A stretch of DNA of 64,000 nt from Ochrobactrum quorumnocens. GTDB taxonomy: Bacteria; Pseudomonadota; Alphaproteobacteria; Rhizobiales; Rhizobiaceae. Location: positions 1,369,501 to 1,433,500 of the forward strand of contig NZ_CP022603.1 in NCBI RefSeq assembly GCF_002278035.1, read 5' to 3'. Of this stretch, positions 54,181-63,880 are shown one piece after another. Below the pieces are notes generated by a model. The model was given only the letters and a program-made list of their open reading frames with translations. It did not search any database and was not told the origin of the DNA. The number at the start of each line of letters is the position of its first letter. Positions within the stretch are counted from its first letter, which is position 1. The position numbers and the translations under genes are program-made.

Positions 54181-54202
54181 ACTGATTGGAATTATGCAGT
54201 AA

Positions 54203-54907
54203 TCAGACTGCTATTGCGTCGGCTTCGCGCAGACGATAGCCGACGCCTGTTTCCGTCAGAATGTAATGTGGTTGATCGGGAGATTTCTCGATCTTCTGAC
54301 GCAGCTGGCGGACATAGATGCGCAGATATTGCACATCGGCTGCCGGTCCCCAGACATGACTTAGAATATATTGATGCGTCAGCACCTTGCCTGCGTGCTG
54401 CACGAGCAGGCGCAGGATTTCATATTCCTTTGGTGAGAGCTTTATCTCTGTCTCATCCAGTTTGACGATGCGCCTGACCAGATCGACCGACAGACCATTG
54501 CTTTGAAACACCGGTTTCTCGCCCTGCTGATGCAACTTGTGGCGCAGAGCAACACGCGTTCTCGCTGTCAGTTCCTTCATGCCGAAAGGCTTGGTGACAT
54601 AATCGTCGGCCCCAGTTTCGAGCGCCCGCACGATGCCTACCTCATCGGTGCGACTTGAAAGAATGAGGATTGGCAGCGTCAGCCCCTGTTCGCGCCACAA
54701 ACGCAGAAGCTCATGGCCATCCGTATCCGGCAGGCCAAGATCAAGCAGCACAAGATCAGGCTTTTCGCTGTCCAGAAGTGCCGATGCTTCACGCGCGTTG
54801 GTCGCTTCAACGACAGCGTAACCTTCGCTCGTAAGCCCAACCCGCAGCAATTTGCGAATGGGTGGCTCGTCATCGACCACCAGAATTTTGGGCTTAGGGT
54901 CGTTCAT
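54203..54907 (-). CDS. kdpE: KdpE response regulator
   Basis: A 234-residue OmpR-family regulator. The receiver domain has the acidic pair in VVDDEPPIR, the phospho-acceptor Asp in LVLLDLGLPD, Thr/Lys in ILSSRTDE and DDYVTKPFG; the C-terminal winged helix has LSPKEYEILRLLVQHAGKVL. It activates the kdp operon under potassium limitation or osmotic stress. Its start overlaps the KdpD stop (ATGA). Confidence 0.95.
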   Translation of the reverse strand: MNDPKPKILVVDDEPPIRKLLRVGLTSEGYAVVEATNAREASALLDSEKPDLVLLDLGLPDTDGHELLRLWREQGLTLPILILSSRTDEVGIVRALETGADDYVTKPFGMKELTARTRVALRHKLHQQGEKPVFQSNGLSVDLVRRIVKLDETEIKLSPKEYEILRLLVQHAGKVLTHQYILSHVWGPAADVQYLRIYVRQLRQKIEKSPDQPHYILTETGVGYRLREADAIAV

Positions 54908-57609
54908 ATGATCCTGTCTATCTCTTGAACCGGCAAGGGTACGGCGATTGTAAAGCGAGCACCCGAACCGTCAGCCCTGTTTCCAGCCCGAATGGTTCCG
55001 CCCATTGCTTCGGTGAAACCACGCGCAATGGAAAGACCAAGGCCCGTTCCTGCCTGCACGTGATCGCCTTTACGAACGCGATAGAATGTATCGAAAATCC
55101 GTTCAAGATCGATCTCGGGAATGCCGGGACCATGATCGCTGATTTCAAGCGTCACATGGCCCTGTTCGACATGCGCTTCAAGAGCGATTTCTGAACCTTG
55201 CGGCGCATATTTTGCGGCATTATCCAGGAGATTGAACAGCACCTGCTCGAACAAAACCGCATCAAGCCTCACCATGGGAAGGTCGGTTGGCACCGCCACC
55301 TGAACTTTATGATGCGCCAAAATCTTGGTGGCACGATGAAGCGCTGTACCGACAATATCACCGAGATAATACAGCGACAGATTGGGTTCCATAGCACCCG
55401 ATTCAATCCGCGTCATGTCAAGCAGATTGGCAATGAAGCGATTGAGCCGCTCGGATTGTTCGACAATGGTCGAGAGCAATTCAGTTCGATCATTATCCGG
55501 CAGTGAACCAGAATAGTCGCGCAATGTGGTCGCCGCACCCATGATGCCCGCAAGCGGGGTTTTAAGATCGTGCGATATCGAGGTGAGAAGGGCAGAGCGG
55601 AGTTTGTCGGCTTCTGCTGCAAGCTTCGCCCGTTCGACATCGCCAACAAGCTGCACACGCTCGATGGCAATGGCTGCCTGATCGCTTAAGGCCTCAAAAA
55701 GTCGTTGCTGTTCTGGCGTAAGAATCGGCCCCTGCCGATCATTGTCGAGGCCGATCACACCGACCGACGTCCGCGCGGTTTTGAGCGGAAGATAAAGCCG
55801 TTTGGCGCCGGGTAGGGTATCAGCCCCGCGCCCGGCTGGCAGTTCATGCTCCCAGGCCCAATGTGCCGCAGCAATATCAGCATCGACAAGACTGTCATCG
55901 GGCGGATAGCCCGCGCGAACGGCGATGCTTTCGCCTTCCGGCAGCAGGATGACGACCCGTACCTTGAGCATGGAGGCTATCTGAAAGGCTGTGGCCCAAA
56001 GCACATCGTCGAGCGATCCGGTTCCCGCGAGCTTTTTGCTGAACAGATAAAGGTCCTCCGTCATGTGTGCACGCTGGCGTGCGGCGGTGGCCTGTCTCTG
56101 GACACGGCTTGCCAGATTGCTGGCAACGAAGCTTACAAGCAGGAAGAATGACAGCGCCACCACGCTTTCGGGATCGGCGATGGATAGCGTGTAGAGCGGG
56201 GATAGGAAGAAGAAATTATAGGCAAATGCGCTTAAAACCGAGACAAACAGCGCTGGCCATAGACCAAGCGTGACCGCAACACCGAGAACACCGACAACGA
56301 AAACCAGTGCGATGCTTCGCACGTCGAGAAACTGATCGAGCAGAAGCCCAACACCAAGCGCGCAAGCTGTAACAAGAGATGCTGCGAGATACGGCTTGAG
56401 GTCATATCCGGTTGAATGGCTGACGGTTTTAATGCTTCGTGCGGAACCGGCATTGTCACGGTCAGCGGCAGCGGTGATATGAACGTCGATTGCGCCGGAT
56501 TGGCGGATTAGTGCGTGGCCGACCGAGCCTTCGATTGCCTCACGCCAGCGCGGCTTGGCCGATTTTCCGGCAACGATGTGCGTAAAATTATGCGTTGAAG
56601 CATAGCGCACAAGTTCCTCAGCAATGCTTTGGCCGGGAATAATGATGGTCTCGCCGCCAAGCTGCTCGGCAAGTCGCATGGTTGCCGCAAGCCGATCCTT
56701 GGCTTCATCGGAAAGACTGGCGGAACGCGGCGTCTCGATATGAATGGCAGCCCAGGGCGCACGCATCCGGTCGGCAAGCCGCCGGGCATAGCGGACCAGT
56801 GAAGCGCTGTTTGCGCGCTGGTCGACCGCAACAAGCACCCTATCACCGGCAGCCCATGGCCCCTGTATGGCATTGGCGCGCATGTGGGTCAGCAATTGCT
56901 CGTCAACCCGCTGTGCTGTGCGGCGGAGTGCCAGCTCTCGCAAGGCAGTCAGATTGCCGGCAGAGAAATAGTTGCGGATCGCGCGTTTAGCGGTTTTGGG
57001 CAGATAGATTTTGCCCTGATCGAGCCGCTTGATGAGATCATCGGGCGTAAGATCAATCAGTTCAATATCGTCGGCCCGGTCAATGATGCTGTCTGGCACG
57101 GTTTCGCGCACGCGGATGCGGGTGATCTGCGCAACCACATCGTTGAGGCTTTCGACATGCTGGATATTGAGCGTGGTATAAACATCGATCCCCCGTGCCA
57201 GAATTTCCTCGACATCCTGATAGCGCTTGGGGTGACGGCTGCCCGGCGCATTGGTGTGGGCCAGCTCATCCACCAGAACCAGTTGCGGCTGTCTTTTAAG
57301 GATCGCGTCGATGTCCATCTCATCGAGCCGATGGCCATGATAGGAAATTTCGGTGCGGTTGATGATTTCAAGCCCATCGAGAAGCGCTTCGGTTTCCTTG
57401 CGCCCATGGGTCTCGACAACGCCGATCACGACATCAACGTCGTCAGCCTTGCGCGCGCGCCCGGACATCAGCATTTCGTAGGTTTTACCGACGCCGGGAG
57501 CTGCTCCCAGAAATATCTTCAGACGGCCACGCGTTTCGCGCTCCGCCTGTTCAAGCAGCGCATCGGGGGAAGGCCTCATATCGCTAAGGCGAAGATCGTC
57601 CGATACCAA
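54904..57609 (-). CDS. kdpD: KdpD sensor histidine kinase
   Basis: A 901-residue kinase with the full KdpD order: N-terminal KdpD domain with Walker A GAAPGVGKT (residues 35-43), a Usp-like domain, four membrane helices near residues 400-500, a GAF-like section, the phospho-acceptor His in SISHDLKTPLAG (roughly residue 680), and HATPase boxes (NLLDNAAKYA, DHGPGIP, GTGLGLSIARG). The start used is TTG at 57609 with GAGGAAA upstream; an ATG ten codons in is an alternative. A 169-base gap with mosaic repeats separates it from kdpC. Confidence 0.95.
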   Translation of the reverse strand: MVSDDLRLSDMRPSPDALLEQAERETRGRLKIFLGAAPGVGKTYEMLMSGRARKADDVDVVIGVVETHGRKETEALLDGLEIINRTEISYHGHRLDEMDIDAILKRQPQLVLVDELAHTNAPGSRHPKRYQDVEEILARGIDVYTTLNIQHVESLNDVVAQITRIRVRETVPDSIIDRADDIELIDLTPDDLIKRLDQGKIYLPKTAKRAIRNYFSAGNLTALRELALRRTAQRVDEQLLTHMRANAIQGPWAAGDRVLVAVDQRANSASLVRYARRLADRMRAPWAAIHIETPRSASLSDEAKDRLAATMRLAEQLGGETIIIPGQSIAEELVRYASTHNFTHIVAGKSAKPRWREAIEGSVGHALIRQSGAIDVHITAAADRDNAGSARSIKTVSHSTGYDLKPYLAASLVTACALGVGLLLDQFLDVRSIALVFVVGVLGVAVTLGLWPALFVSVLSAFAYNFFFLSPLYTLSIADPESVVALSFFLLVSFVASNLASRVQRQATAARQRAHMTEDLYLFSKKLAGTGSLDDVLWATAFQIASMLKVRVVILLPEGESIAVRAGYPPDDSLVDADIAAAHWAWEHELPAGRGADTLPGAKRLYLPLKTARTSVGVIGLDNDRQGPILTPEQQRLFEALSDQAAIAIERVQLVGDVERAKLAAEADKLRSALLTSISHDLKTPLAGIMGAATTLRDYSGSLPDNDRTELLSTIVEQSERLNRFIANLLDMTRIESGAMEPNLSLYYLGDIVGTALHRATKILAHHKVQVAVPTDLPMVRLDAVLFEQVLFNLLDNAAKYAPQGSEIALEAHVEQGHVTLEISDHGPGIPEIDLERIFDTFYRVRKGDHVQAGTGLGLSIARGFTEAMGGTIRAGNRADGSGARFTIAVPLPVQEIDRII

Positions 57610-57654
57610 GCGTTGTTTCCTCGAAATAAGATGGCGGCGGGAAAGCCCGGCGTT

Positions 57655-57776
57655 AGAGCGGTTCCGGTTTTAACAGACTGGTTTTAACAGAATTGTAGGA
57701 ACCGCTCTATCTTCTCGTTTTTAGCGTTATCCTAAGCAAAACCACTTCGCACTTTTGCTGGAAATGCTTTTATCCA
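57655..57776. repeat. Mosaic repeat between kdpD and kdpC
   Basis: agagcggttcc / ggaaccgctct (57655-57665 and 57698-57708), then a unit ending cttttgctggaaatgctttt. It is the mirror image of the repeat on the other side of kdpC (58363-58467). Confidence 0.7.
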
Positions 57777-57778
57777 TT

Positions 57779-58351
57779 CTAGTTACTGCCCGTTCTGTCC
57801 AGAACAAGATTGAGCTTGAGCACATTGACCACCGGCTCGCCCAGAAAACCAAGCTCTCGCTGTTCGATCTGCCGTTCGACGATACCGCGAAGACCTGCTT
57901 CATCAAGGCCGCGCGCTTTGGCAACACGCGCTACCTGAAATAGGGCTGCTTCCGGCGAGATATGCGGATCAAGACCGCTTGCCGATGTTGTGACGAGGTC
58001 AACCGGTACCTCAGCGTTGGGATTTCCTTGCCTGAGAGCATCCGCATCGGCTTTGATGCGTTCGATCAGTGCCGGATTGGTTGGCCCAAGGTTGGAGCCA
58101 CTGGAACTGGCTGCATCATAACCTTCCTTGCCTGCCGCAGAAGGACGGCCATGGAAATAGCGGTCGCCTGAAAATTTTTGCCCGATCAGTTCGGAGCCGA
58201 TTACCTTACCATCTTTCTCGATCAGGCTGCCATTGGCCTGTTGCGGAAAGATAGCCTGCGCAAGACCAGTCATGCCAAGCGGATAGATCAACCCGGTTAT
58301 GACGGTGAGGGCAACGATCATGACGAGTGCTGGACGAAGTTGTTTCAGCAT
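57779..58351 (-). CDS. kdpC: KdpC subunit of the potassium-transporting ATPase
   Basis: A 190-residue subunit with a single N-terminal membrane helix ([20 protein letters not shown]) and periplasmic motifs [32 protein letters not shown] and [17 protein letters not shown]. It stabilises KdpAB and raises ATP affinity. It is in the order kdpB-kdpC-kdpD, with gaps of 113 and 169 bases that hold inverted copies of a mosaic repeat. Confidence 0.95.
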   Translation of the reverse strand: MLKQLRPALVMIVALTVITGLIYPLGMTGLAQAIFPQQANGSLIEKDGKVIGSELIGQKFSGDRYFHGRPSAAGKEGYDAASSSGSNLGPTNPALIERIKADADALRQGNPNAEVPVDLVTTSASGLDPHISPEAALFQVARVAKARGLDEAGLRGIVERQIEQRELGFLGEPVVNVLKLNLVLDRTGSN

Positions 58352-58362
58352 TTTTTTAATCC

Positions 58363-58467
58363 TAGAAGCATTTCCAGCAAAAGTGCGAAGCGGTTTTGCG
58401 TGGGATAATGCGTAAAAATAAAGGGATAGAGCGGTTCCGACGATCCTGTTTTACGGGAGCCGCTCTA
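58363..58467. repeat. Mosaic repeat between kdpC and kdpB
   Basis: Starts tagaagcatttccagcaaaa and ends with agagcggttcc...ggagccgctcta; inverted relative to the copy at 57655. The last three bases supply the TAG stop of kdpB. Confidence 0.7.
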
Positions 58468-60522
58468 AACCAGGCCCATTGCGACGATTGCGAGATCAAT
58501 GGCCTTGATGCAGATGAACGGAACGATGACACCGCCAAGGCCATAGATCAGCAGATTGCGCGACAGCAGTGCGCCTGCCCCAACGGGTTTATATGTGACG
58601 CCCTTCAGCGAGAGTGGGATCAGCGCTACGATGATGAGAGCGTTGAAGATGATCGCCGAGAGGATCGCGCTTTGTGGCGTTGCAAGCCCCATGATGTTGA
58701 GTGCGCCAAGCTGCGGATAGAAGGCGAGGAACATCGCCGGGATGATCGCAAAATACTTGGCAATATCATTGGCAATCGAGAAGGTCGTGAGCGCGCCGCG
58801 TGTCATCAGCAATTGCTTGCCAATCTCGACAATCTCGATGAGCTTGGTCGGATCGCTGTCGAGATCGACCATGTTACCGGCCTCTCGCGCGGCAACCGTA
58901 CCGGTATTCATAGCAACACCGACATCAGCCTGTGCGAGGGCAGGCGCGTCATTGGTGCCGTCACCGCACATGGCCACGAGCTTGCCCTTGGCCTGTTCCT
59001 CACGGATGAGTTCGAGCTTGTTTTCAGGCGTTGCCTGCGCCAAAAAATCATCGACACCAGCTTCTGCGGCAATTGCAGCTGCGGTCATCGGATTATCGCC
59101 GGTGATCATTACCGTGCGGATACCCATGCGACGCAGTTCAGTGAAGCGCTCGCGGATGCCGCCCTTGACGATATCTTTGAGGTGAATAACACCGAGCAGA
59201 CGACCGTCTTTGCTGACGGCCAGCGGCGTGCCGCCGGATTTGGCGATCGCGTCGGCAATGACTTGGAGTTCGTGAACGGTTTTTTCATCAGAGGTTGCGT
59301 TTTTCAGCACTGCATCAACCGCGCCCTTGCGGATTGACGATCCATCAATATCGACACCGCTCATCCGGCTTTGTGCCGTGAAAGGCACGAAACTGGCATT
59401 GAGGCTCTGCATATCGCGGCCGCGCATGTCGTATTTTTCCTTGGCCAGCACGACAATGGAACGGCCTTCAGGCGTTTCATCGGCGAGCGAGGCCAATTGT
59501 GCTGCGTCCGCAAGTGCGAGTTCATTCACACCGCTGACCGGCATGAAAGCGGTTGCTTGACGATTGCCGAGTGTGATCGTGCCGGTTTTGTCGAGCAGCA
59601 GGGTGTCAACGTCACCGGCTGCTTCCACCGCACGACCGGACATCGCAAGCACATTGAAGCGCACCAGACGGTCCATACCGGCAATGCCGATTGCCGACAG
59701 AAGCGCGCCGATTGTGGTTGGGATCAGCGTCACGAAAAGAGCCACCAGCACGATGACGGGGATATAGCCGCCAGCATAAGAAGCGAAGCTTGGGATTGTT
59801 ACGACCGCCAGAACGAAGATCAGCGTCATCCCTGCAAGCAGGATGTTGAGGGCGATTTCGTTCGGTGTCTTCTGACGTTCAGCGCCTTCGACAAGGCTGA
59901 TCATCTTGTCGATGAATGTCGAACCCTGTGCTGCAGTGATACGAACCTTAATCCAGTCAGACAAAACCTGCGTGCCGCCTGTAACCGCTGAGCGGTCGCC
60001 ACCGGATTCACGAATGACCGGAGCGGATTCGCCGGTGATTGCTGCCTCATTGACGGAAGCGACACCTTCGACGACTTCGCCGTCAGACGGAATGATGTCG
60101 CCTGCTTCAACGAGTACCAGATCGCCGACCTTAAGGCTTGTGCCCGGCACGGTCGTAAAATCCCTATTGCCTGCATTGCCGAGCAGCTTGGCCTGCGTTT
60201 CCGTGCGAGTGCGGCGCAGGGATTCAGCCTGTGCCTTTCCGCGGCCTTCGGCAACGGCTTCGGCAAAATTGGCAAACAGCACCGTGAACCAGAGCCACAG
60301 CACGATCTGGAACGAAAAGCCGATATTGGCTCCGCCGGTCGCAACATCCTTCAGCAGAAGAACGGTGGTGAGCAGCGAGACAACGGCCACGACGAACATG
60401 ACCGGATTGCGCGCAAGGCTTCTGGGATTGAGTTTGCGAAACGCATCGCCGATGGCGGGAATAAGGATGCGGGCATCAAGCATGCCGGTTTTAACTACTT
60501 TGGCGGATTGGGACTTGCTCAT
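58465..60522 (-). CDS. kdpB: KdpB, P-type ATPase subunit
   Basis: A 685-residue P-type ATPase. The phosphorylated Asp lies in [13 protein letters not shown], the TGES loop in [16 protein letters not shown], and the hinge [16 protein letters not shown]. It pumps potassium with KdpA at the cost of ATP. Its ATG at 60522 overlaps the stop of a small ORF (60519-60620) placed between it and kdpA. Its TAG stop is formed by the border of a mosaic repeat. Confidence 0.96.
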   Translation of the reverse strand: MSKSQSAKVVKTGMLDARILIPAIGDAFRKLNPRSLARNPVMFVVAVVSLLTTVLLLKDVATGGANIGFSFQIVLWLWFTVLFANFAEAVAEGRGKAQAESLRRTRTETQAKLLGNAGNRDFTTVPGTSLKVGDLVLVEAGDIIPSDGEVVEGVASVNEAAITGESAPVIRESGGDRSAVTGGTQVLSDWIKVRITAAQGSTFIDKMISLVEGAERQKTPNEIALNILLAGMTLIFVLAVVTIPSFASYAGGYIPVIVLVALFVTLIPTTIGALLSAIGIAGMDRLVRFNVLAMSGRAVEAAGDVDTLLLDKTGTITLGNRQATAFMPVSGVNELALADAAQLASLADETPEGRSIVVLAKEKYDMRGRDMQSLNASFVPFTAQSRMSGVDIDGSSIRKGAVDAVLKNATSDEKTVHELQVIADAIAKSGGTPLAVSKDGRLLGVIHLKDIVKGGIRERFTELRRMGIRTVMITGDNPMTAAAIAAEAGVDDFLAQATPENKLELIREEQAKGKLVAMCGDGTNDAPALAQADVGVAMNTGTVAAREAGNMVDLDSDPTKLIEIVEIGKQLLMTRGALTTFSIANDIAKYFAIIPAMFLAFYPQLGALNIMGLATPQSAILSAIIFNALIIVALIPLSLKGVTYKPVGAGALLSRNLLIYGLGGVIVPFICIKAIDLAIVAMGLV

Positions 60523-60620
60523 AGGGAACTCCAGAAAAGCGGGCCCAGAAATTCTGCAGCAAAGACGATCATCAGCACTGCTGCGAGGATGAGGAGAATG
60601 AGGTTTGAGGGGCTAATCAT
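60519..60620 (-). CDS. 33-residue single-helix membrane protein between kdpA and kdpB
   Basis: An open frame of 34 codons fits exactly between kdpA and kdpB: its ATG (60620-60618) overlaps the kdpA stop as ATGA, and its TGA (60521-60519) overlaps the kdpB ATG. The product begins [20 protein letters not shown] and ends with a short LGPLFWSSL segment, one membrane helix with almost no soluble part. The exact stop/start coupling on both sides argues strongly that it is translated. It resembles KdpF in size and character but not in its ending (KdpF ends RPERF). A stabilising subunit of the pump is the simplest reading; I know of no named family. Confidence 0.7.
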   Translation of the reverse strand: MISPSNLILLILAAVLMIVFAAEFLGPLFWSSL

Positions 60621-62338
60621 TGGAACGTCTGCCCGTTGATCAGCGCCCCGTTGGTCATCGAAAGATGTTCGGCCACAGGTCCGAGCGCCAGCGCAGGGAA
60701 GAAGATCAGACCACCCACAACGAGAATGACGCCAATCAGAAGGCCGACGAAAAGCGGTCCATGCGTCGGGAATGTGCCGGCAGATTCTGGCGCTGCCTTC
60801 TTGGCAACCAGAGAGCCTGCAATTGCCATAGCAGGAACAATGACCAGAAAGCGGCCCATCAGCATCGCAAGACCGATGGTGATGTTGTACCAGGGCGTGT
60901 TGCCCGAGAGGCCGCCAAAGGCCGAACCATTGTTGGCCGTACCTGATGTATAGGCATATAGGATTTCTGAAAAGCCGTGCGGACCTGGGTTGGCAATTGA
61001 TGCAAGGCCGGTCGGAATGACCGAGGCAATAGCGGTAAAGCCAAGGATCGACAGCGGCAGGCAGAGGACGGCTAGCATGGCCATCTTCACTTCTTTGGCC
61101 TCGATCTTCTTACCCAGATATTCCGGTGTACGTCCGACCATCAGACCGGCGACGAAGATTGCGACAATCACAAACAGAATGATGCCGTAGAAACCTGCGC
61201 CCACGCCGCCGATGATGATTTCGCCCAGCATCATATTGATCATCGGGATCATGCCGCCAAGCGCCATCATACTGTCATGCATGGCGATAACCGCACCGCA
61301 GGATGCAGCCGTGGTGACCACAGCAAACAACGCCGACATGGTTATGCCGAAACGGGTTTCCTTGCCTTCCATGTTGCTGCCATCAATGCCAAGTGCATGG
61401 ATAAGTGGATTACCCGCAGCCTCTGCCCAATAGCAAATGGCAACACCTGCCACGAAGAGTACGCCCATGGCGGCGAAGATTGCCCAGCCCTGCTTCTCAT
61501 TGCCGACCATGCGACCAAACACATTGGTAAGGCTTGCCCCAATGGCAAAGATCGCGACCATCTGGATCATATTCGAGATGGCATCGGGATTTTCAAACGG
61601 GTGCGCGGAGTTGACATTGAAGAAGCCGCCGCCGTTGGTGCCGAGCATCTTGATGGCAAGCTGTGAGGCGACGGGCCCAAGTGCTATGACCTGTCGTGCA
61701 CCTTCAAGCGTGGTGGCTTCGACATAGGAGCCGAGCGTCTGCGGCACACCAAGCGCTACAAAAGCCAGTGTCATGACGATGCATAACGGCAGCAGGATGT
61801 AGAGGATGCAGCGTGTGAGATCGACCCAAAAATTGCCGAGCGTCTTCATTGATTTGCGCGAGAAAGCGCGAATGAGCGCAATGGCAATGGACACACCCGT
61901 TGCAGCCGAAACGAAGTTCTGGACCGTAAGGCCTGCCATCTGGGTGAGGTAGGACATGGTGCTTTCGCCGCCATAGTTCTGCCAGTTGGTGTTGGTCACA
62001 AAACTTGTTGCTGTGTTGAAGGCAAGGTCCGCCGGTACATTGCTCATACCCATCGGGTTAAAAGGCAGAGAACCTTGCGAGCGCTGCAGAAAGTAAAGAA
62101 GCAGAAAGCCTGCAAGATTGAACAGCAGCATGGCGGCGGTATAGCTCGTCCAGTGCTGCTCTTCGCGTTCGCTTGTACCTGCTAAGCGAAAAAGCCCCCG
62201 TTCGATGGGAACAAGGACAGGCGACAGGAAGGTGCGCTCCCCTGTGAAAACGCGCGTTATATAGCCGCCAAGCGGCTTTACGAGCGCGATGATGATCCCG
62301 CAAAAGATGAGGATCTGTATCCATCCATTGATTGTCAT
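60617..62338 (-). CDS. kdpA: KdpA, potassium-binding channel-like subunit
   Basis: A 573-residue membrane protein with about ten helices. Selectivity-filter-like loops are seen in [53 protein letters not shown] and [19 protein letters not shown]. The ATG at 62338 has GGGAAAAACC upstream; the longer in-frame extension runs through a mosaic repeat and was rejected. It forms the selective path for potassium. Confidence 0.96.
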   Translation of the reverse strand: MTINGWIQILIFCGIIIALVKPLGGYITRVFTGERTFLSPVLVPIERGLFRLAGTSEREEQHWTSYTAAMLLFNLAGFLLLYFLQRSQGSLPFNPMGMSNVPADLAFNTATSFVTNTNWQNYGGESTMSYLTQMAGLTVQNFVSAATGVSIAIALIRAFSRKSMKTLGNFWVDLTRCILYILLPLCIVMTLAFVALGVPQTLGSYVEATTLEGARQVIALGPVASQLAIKMLGTNGGGFFNVNSAHPFENPDAISNMIQMVAIFAIGASLTNVFGRMVGNEKQGWAIFAAMGVLFVAGVAICYWAEAAGNPLIHALGIDGSNMEGKETRFGITMSALFAVVTTAASCGAVIAMHDSMMALGGMIPMINMMLGEIIIGGVGAGFYGIILFVIVAIFVAGLMVGRTPEYLGKKIEAKEVKMAMLAVLCLPLSILGFTAIASVIPTGLASIANPGPHGFSEILYAYTSGTANNGSAFGGLSGNTPWYNITIGLAMLMGRFLVIVPAMAIAGSLVAKKAAPESAGTFPTHGPLFVGLLIGVILVVGGLIFFPALALGPVAEHLSMTNGALINGQTFQ

Positions 62339-62358
62339 GGTTTTTCCCAAGCCCTGAT

Positions 62359-62461
62359 TAGAGCACCGTGCGCCCAATCGGGCGCACAAGGGGCGCTCTA
62401 ACACTAAATTGGAACATAATTTTTCCTGAAACTGATCCCAGTTTAAGGAATTATGCTCTGG
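62359..62461. repeat. Mosaic repeat between kdpF and kdpA
   Basis: tagagcaccgtgcgcc...gggcgcacaaggggcgctcta (62359-62400) and a second unit attggaacataatttttcct...aaggaattatgctct. The first unit is closely related to the one after the UPF0114 gene (54002). Confidence 0.65.
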
Positions 62462-62480
62462 CCTCAAATCGACTGCTTAT

Positions 62481-62570
62481 TCAGAACCGTTCTGGACGAA
62501 TGAGCGCGTAAAGAAGGTAGGCGGCAACAAAAGCCGCGACCAAGGCGCCTGCGATATATTCAATCAGCAT
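62481..62570 (-). CDS. kdpF: KdpF small stabilising subunit
   Basis: A 29-residue membrane peptide: MLIEYIAGALVAAFVAAYLL, then a tail ending ALIRPERF. The RPERF ending is the KdpF hallmark. GAGGAACCC precedes the ATG. In E. coli KdpF stabilises the KdpABC complex. It is 143 bases before kdpA, the gap being filled by a mosaic repeat, and 10 bases after another small ORF. Confidence 0.9.
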   Translation of the reverse strand: MLIEYIAGALVAAFVAAYLLYALIRPERF

Positions 62571-62580
62571 GGCGGGTTCC

Positions 62581-62667
62581 TCAAAGCCTCTCGCAAAGGC
62601 GCAAATAGCCAAGCAACATTGCGAAAAATGCGATGCCGATACCAAGAACGGCAATATCCATTGTCAT
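62581..62667 (-). CDS. 28-residue membrane microprotein at the head of the kdp operon
   Basis: An open frame of 29 codons, MTMDIAVLGIGIAFFAMLLG followed by YLRLCERL, ten bases before kdpF. It has one membrane helix and a C-terminal Cys-Glu-Arg-Leu ending. I recall similar short ORFs with a C-(D/E)-R-L ending before kdpF in other bacteria, usually left unnamed, so it is probably real. There is no strong ribosome site, but the ATG-x-ATG pair gives two possible starts (62667 or 62661). It is likely co-transcribed with the kdp genes. Confidence 0.6.
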   Translation of the reverse strand: MTMDIAVLGIGIAFFAMLLGYLRLCERL

Positions 62668-62812
62668 TTTTGAATGCCCCTGGCTTGATTGCCTATGGGG
62701 CTCCCTGTTTCACAGCGGGCATTATGTGGCGCACGCGCATAGGGTTTCGAGAGAGGAGAAAAGGCTGAAAAATAAAAAAGTCATATATGTGTTGGCGTCG
62801 GGTGAGGGCCAG

Positions 62813-62853
62813 AACGCATCCCGAAAAGTCGGACTCGGTTTTCGGGATGCGTT
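62813..62853. repeat. Long perfect intergenic palindrome
   Basis: Arms aacgcatcccgaaaa (62813-62827) and ttttcgggatgcgtt (62839-62853), 15 bases each, perfect, loop 11 bases. Of the same intergenic repeat type as the others on this side. Confidence 0.65.
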
Positions 62854-62860
62854 AAAACAA

Positions 62861-62889
62861 AAAGCGCGCCACAGAAAAAGGCGCGCTTT
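62861..62889 (-). terminator. Rho-independent terminator of the asparaginase gene
   Basis: Arms aaagcgcgcc and ggcgcgcttt (10 bases each); on the minus strand followed by TTTTTGTTTT. It is 28 bases after the asparaginase stop. Confidence 0.8.
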
Positions 62890-62916
62890 AGATTTTCTCC
62901 CAGTTGCGGATGCGCT

Positions 62917-63867
62917 TTATGGGTTCAGATCGTCAAAAGCCTTTGTGAGCGCATCTTTTGGGCTTTTGCTGGCAACAAGGCTTGCCAGAAGAATGCGCGC
63001 CTGACCGGGGCGCAGGGTCTGCGAATGCACAGCACCGGCTGCAACCAGATCATGACCGCCACCACCGCCACCATAACCTGGCACCAGCACGCCGGTTGGA
63101 ACGCGGCTTGAAACCACGACCGGGATATTGCGTTTTGCGCATTGCTTCACAGCTTCAACGATTGTCGCATTGGCATTGCCGGAGCCGAGAGCTGCCAACA
63201 CTATGCCATCGCACCCTGCCTGAATGCTCGCCTGAAGATGCACATCATCACAGCCCGGATGGATGGCCACGATATCGATGCGTATAGCACTGACAGATGC
63301 AGGGAGGTTGATTGCATCAGGGGCTTCAAGATCGCGAACCGACCTGAAAGCATCGGCATGATCGCTGCTATATTTGAATGCACCCCATGCAGGCACGATC
63401 CGGCCGCCAAAGGCGATAAGCACGCCTTTTTCCCCATTGGCCGTGTCTGCAGCCAGATGGATTGCGGTCGTCAGATTGGATGGACCATCCGCATTGGGGT
63501 GATCGGCAGTGAACTGCGCGCCGGTGAAGATCACCGGCTTGGAAAGATGGCGCTGAAGATGCACGAGCAGCGCCGTTTCTTCCATGGCGTCAGTGCCATG
63601 CAACACGACAACGCCATTGATTTCCGGGTCTGCGATCTGCGCTTCAACAGCATCGCTGATGGTCTGCATGTCGATCAGCGTCAGGCTGGATGAATCCTTC
63701 GCCATCAGATCGATGGGGCGCAATCGTGCATCGACATGGCCCAGTGTTGCAAGCAGATCGTCGCCATTCAGCGTCGGCGTGCTTGCGCCATCTTCCCCGC
63801 GTTTGCTTGCAATAGTTCCACCGGTGGCGATGACCGCCACCAATGGTTTGAATTGCCTGTTATTCAC
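62917..63867 (-). CDS. L-asparaginase, type I/II family, cytoplasmic
   Basis: A 316-residue asparaginase. The first catalytic Thr lies in VIATGGTIASKRG (residues 12-24), the second Thr-Asp pair in VVLHGTDAMEETALL; FTGAQFTADHPNADGPSNL and a glycine-rich GYGGGGGG near the C-terminus follow. There is no signal peptide, so it acts in the cytoplasm, converting asparagine to aspartate and ammonia. It has its own terminator and is followed, 13 bases upstream, by the end of a membrane protein gene in the same direction, so the two may be co-transcribed. Confidence 0.9.
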   Translation of the reverse strand: MNNRQFKPLVAVIATGGTIASKRGEDGASTPTLNGDDLLATLGHVDARLRPIDLMAKDSSSLTLIDMQTISDAVEAQIADPEINGVVVLHGTDAMEETALLVHLQRHLSKPVIFTGAQFTADHPNADGPSNLTTAIHLAADTANGEKGVLIAFGGRIVPAWGAFKYSSDHADAFRSVRDLEAPDAINLPASVSAIRIDIVAIHPGCDDVHLQASIQAGCDGIVLAALGSGNANATIVEAVKQCAKRNIPVVVSSRVPTGVLVPGYGGGGGGHDLVAAGAVHSQTLRPGQARILLASLVASKSPKDALTKAFDDLNP

Positions 63868-63880
63868 TCTTTCCCCTCAC

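Noticed and set aside
54002..58467. Repeated short palindromes considered as a CRISPR array.
   Set aside because: Units are of different types, irregularly spaced, lie between genes without unique spacers, and no cas genes are present.
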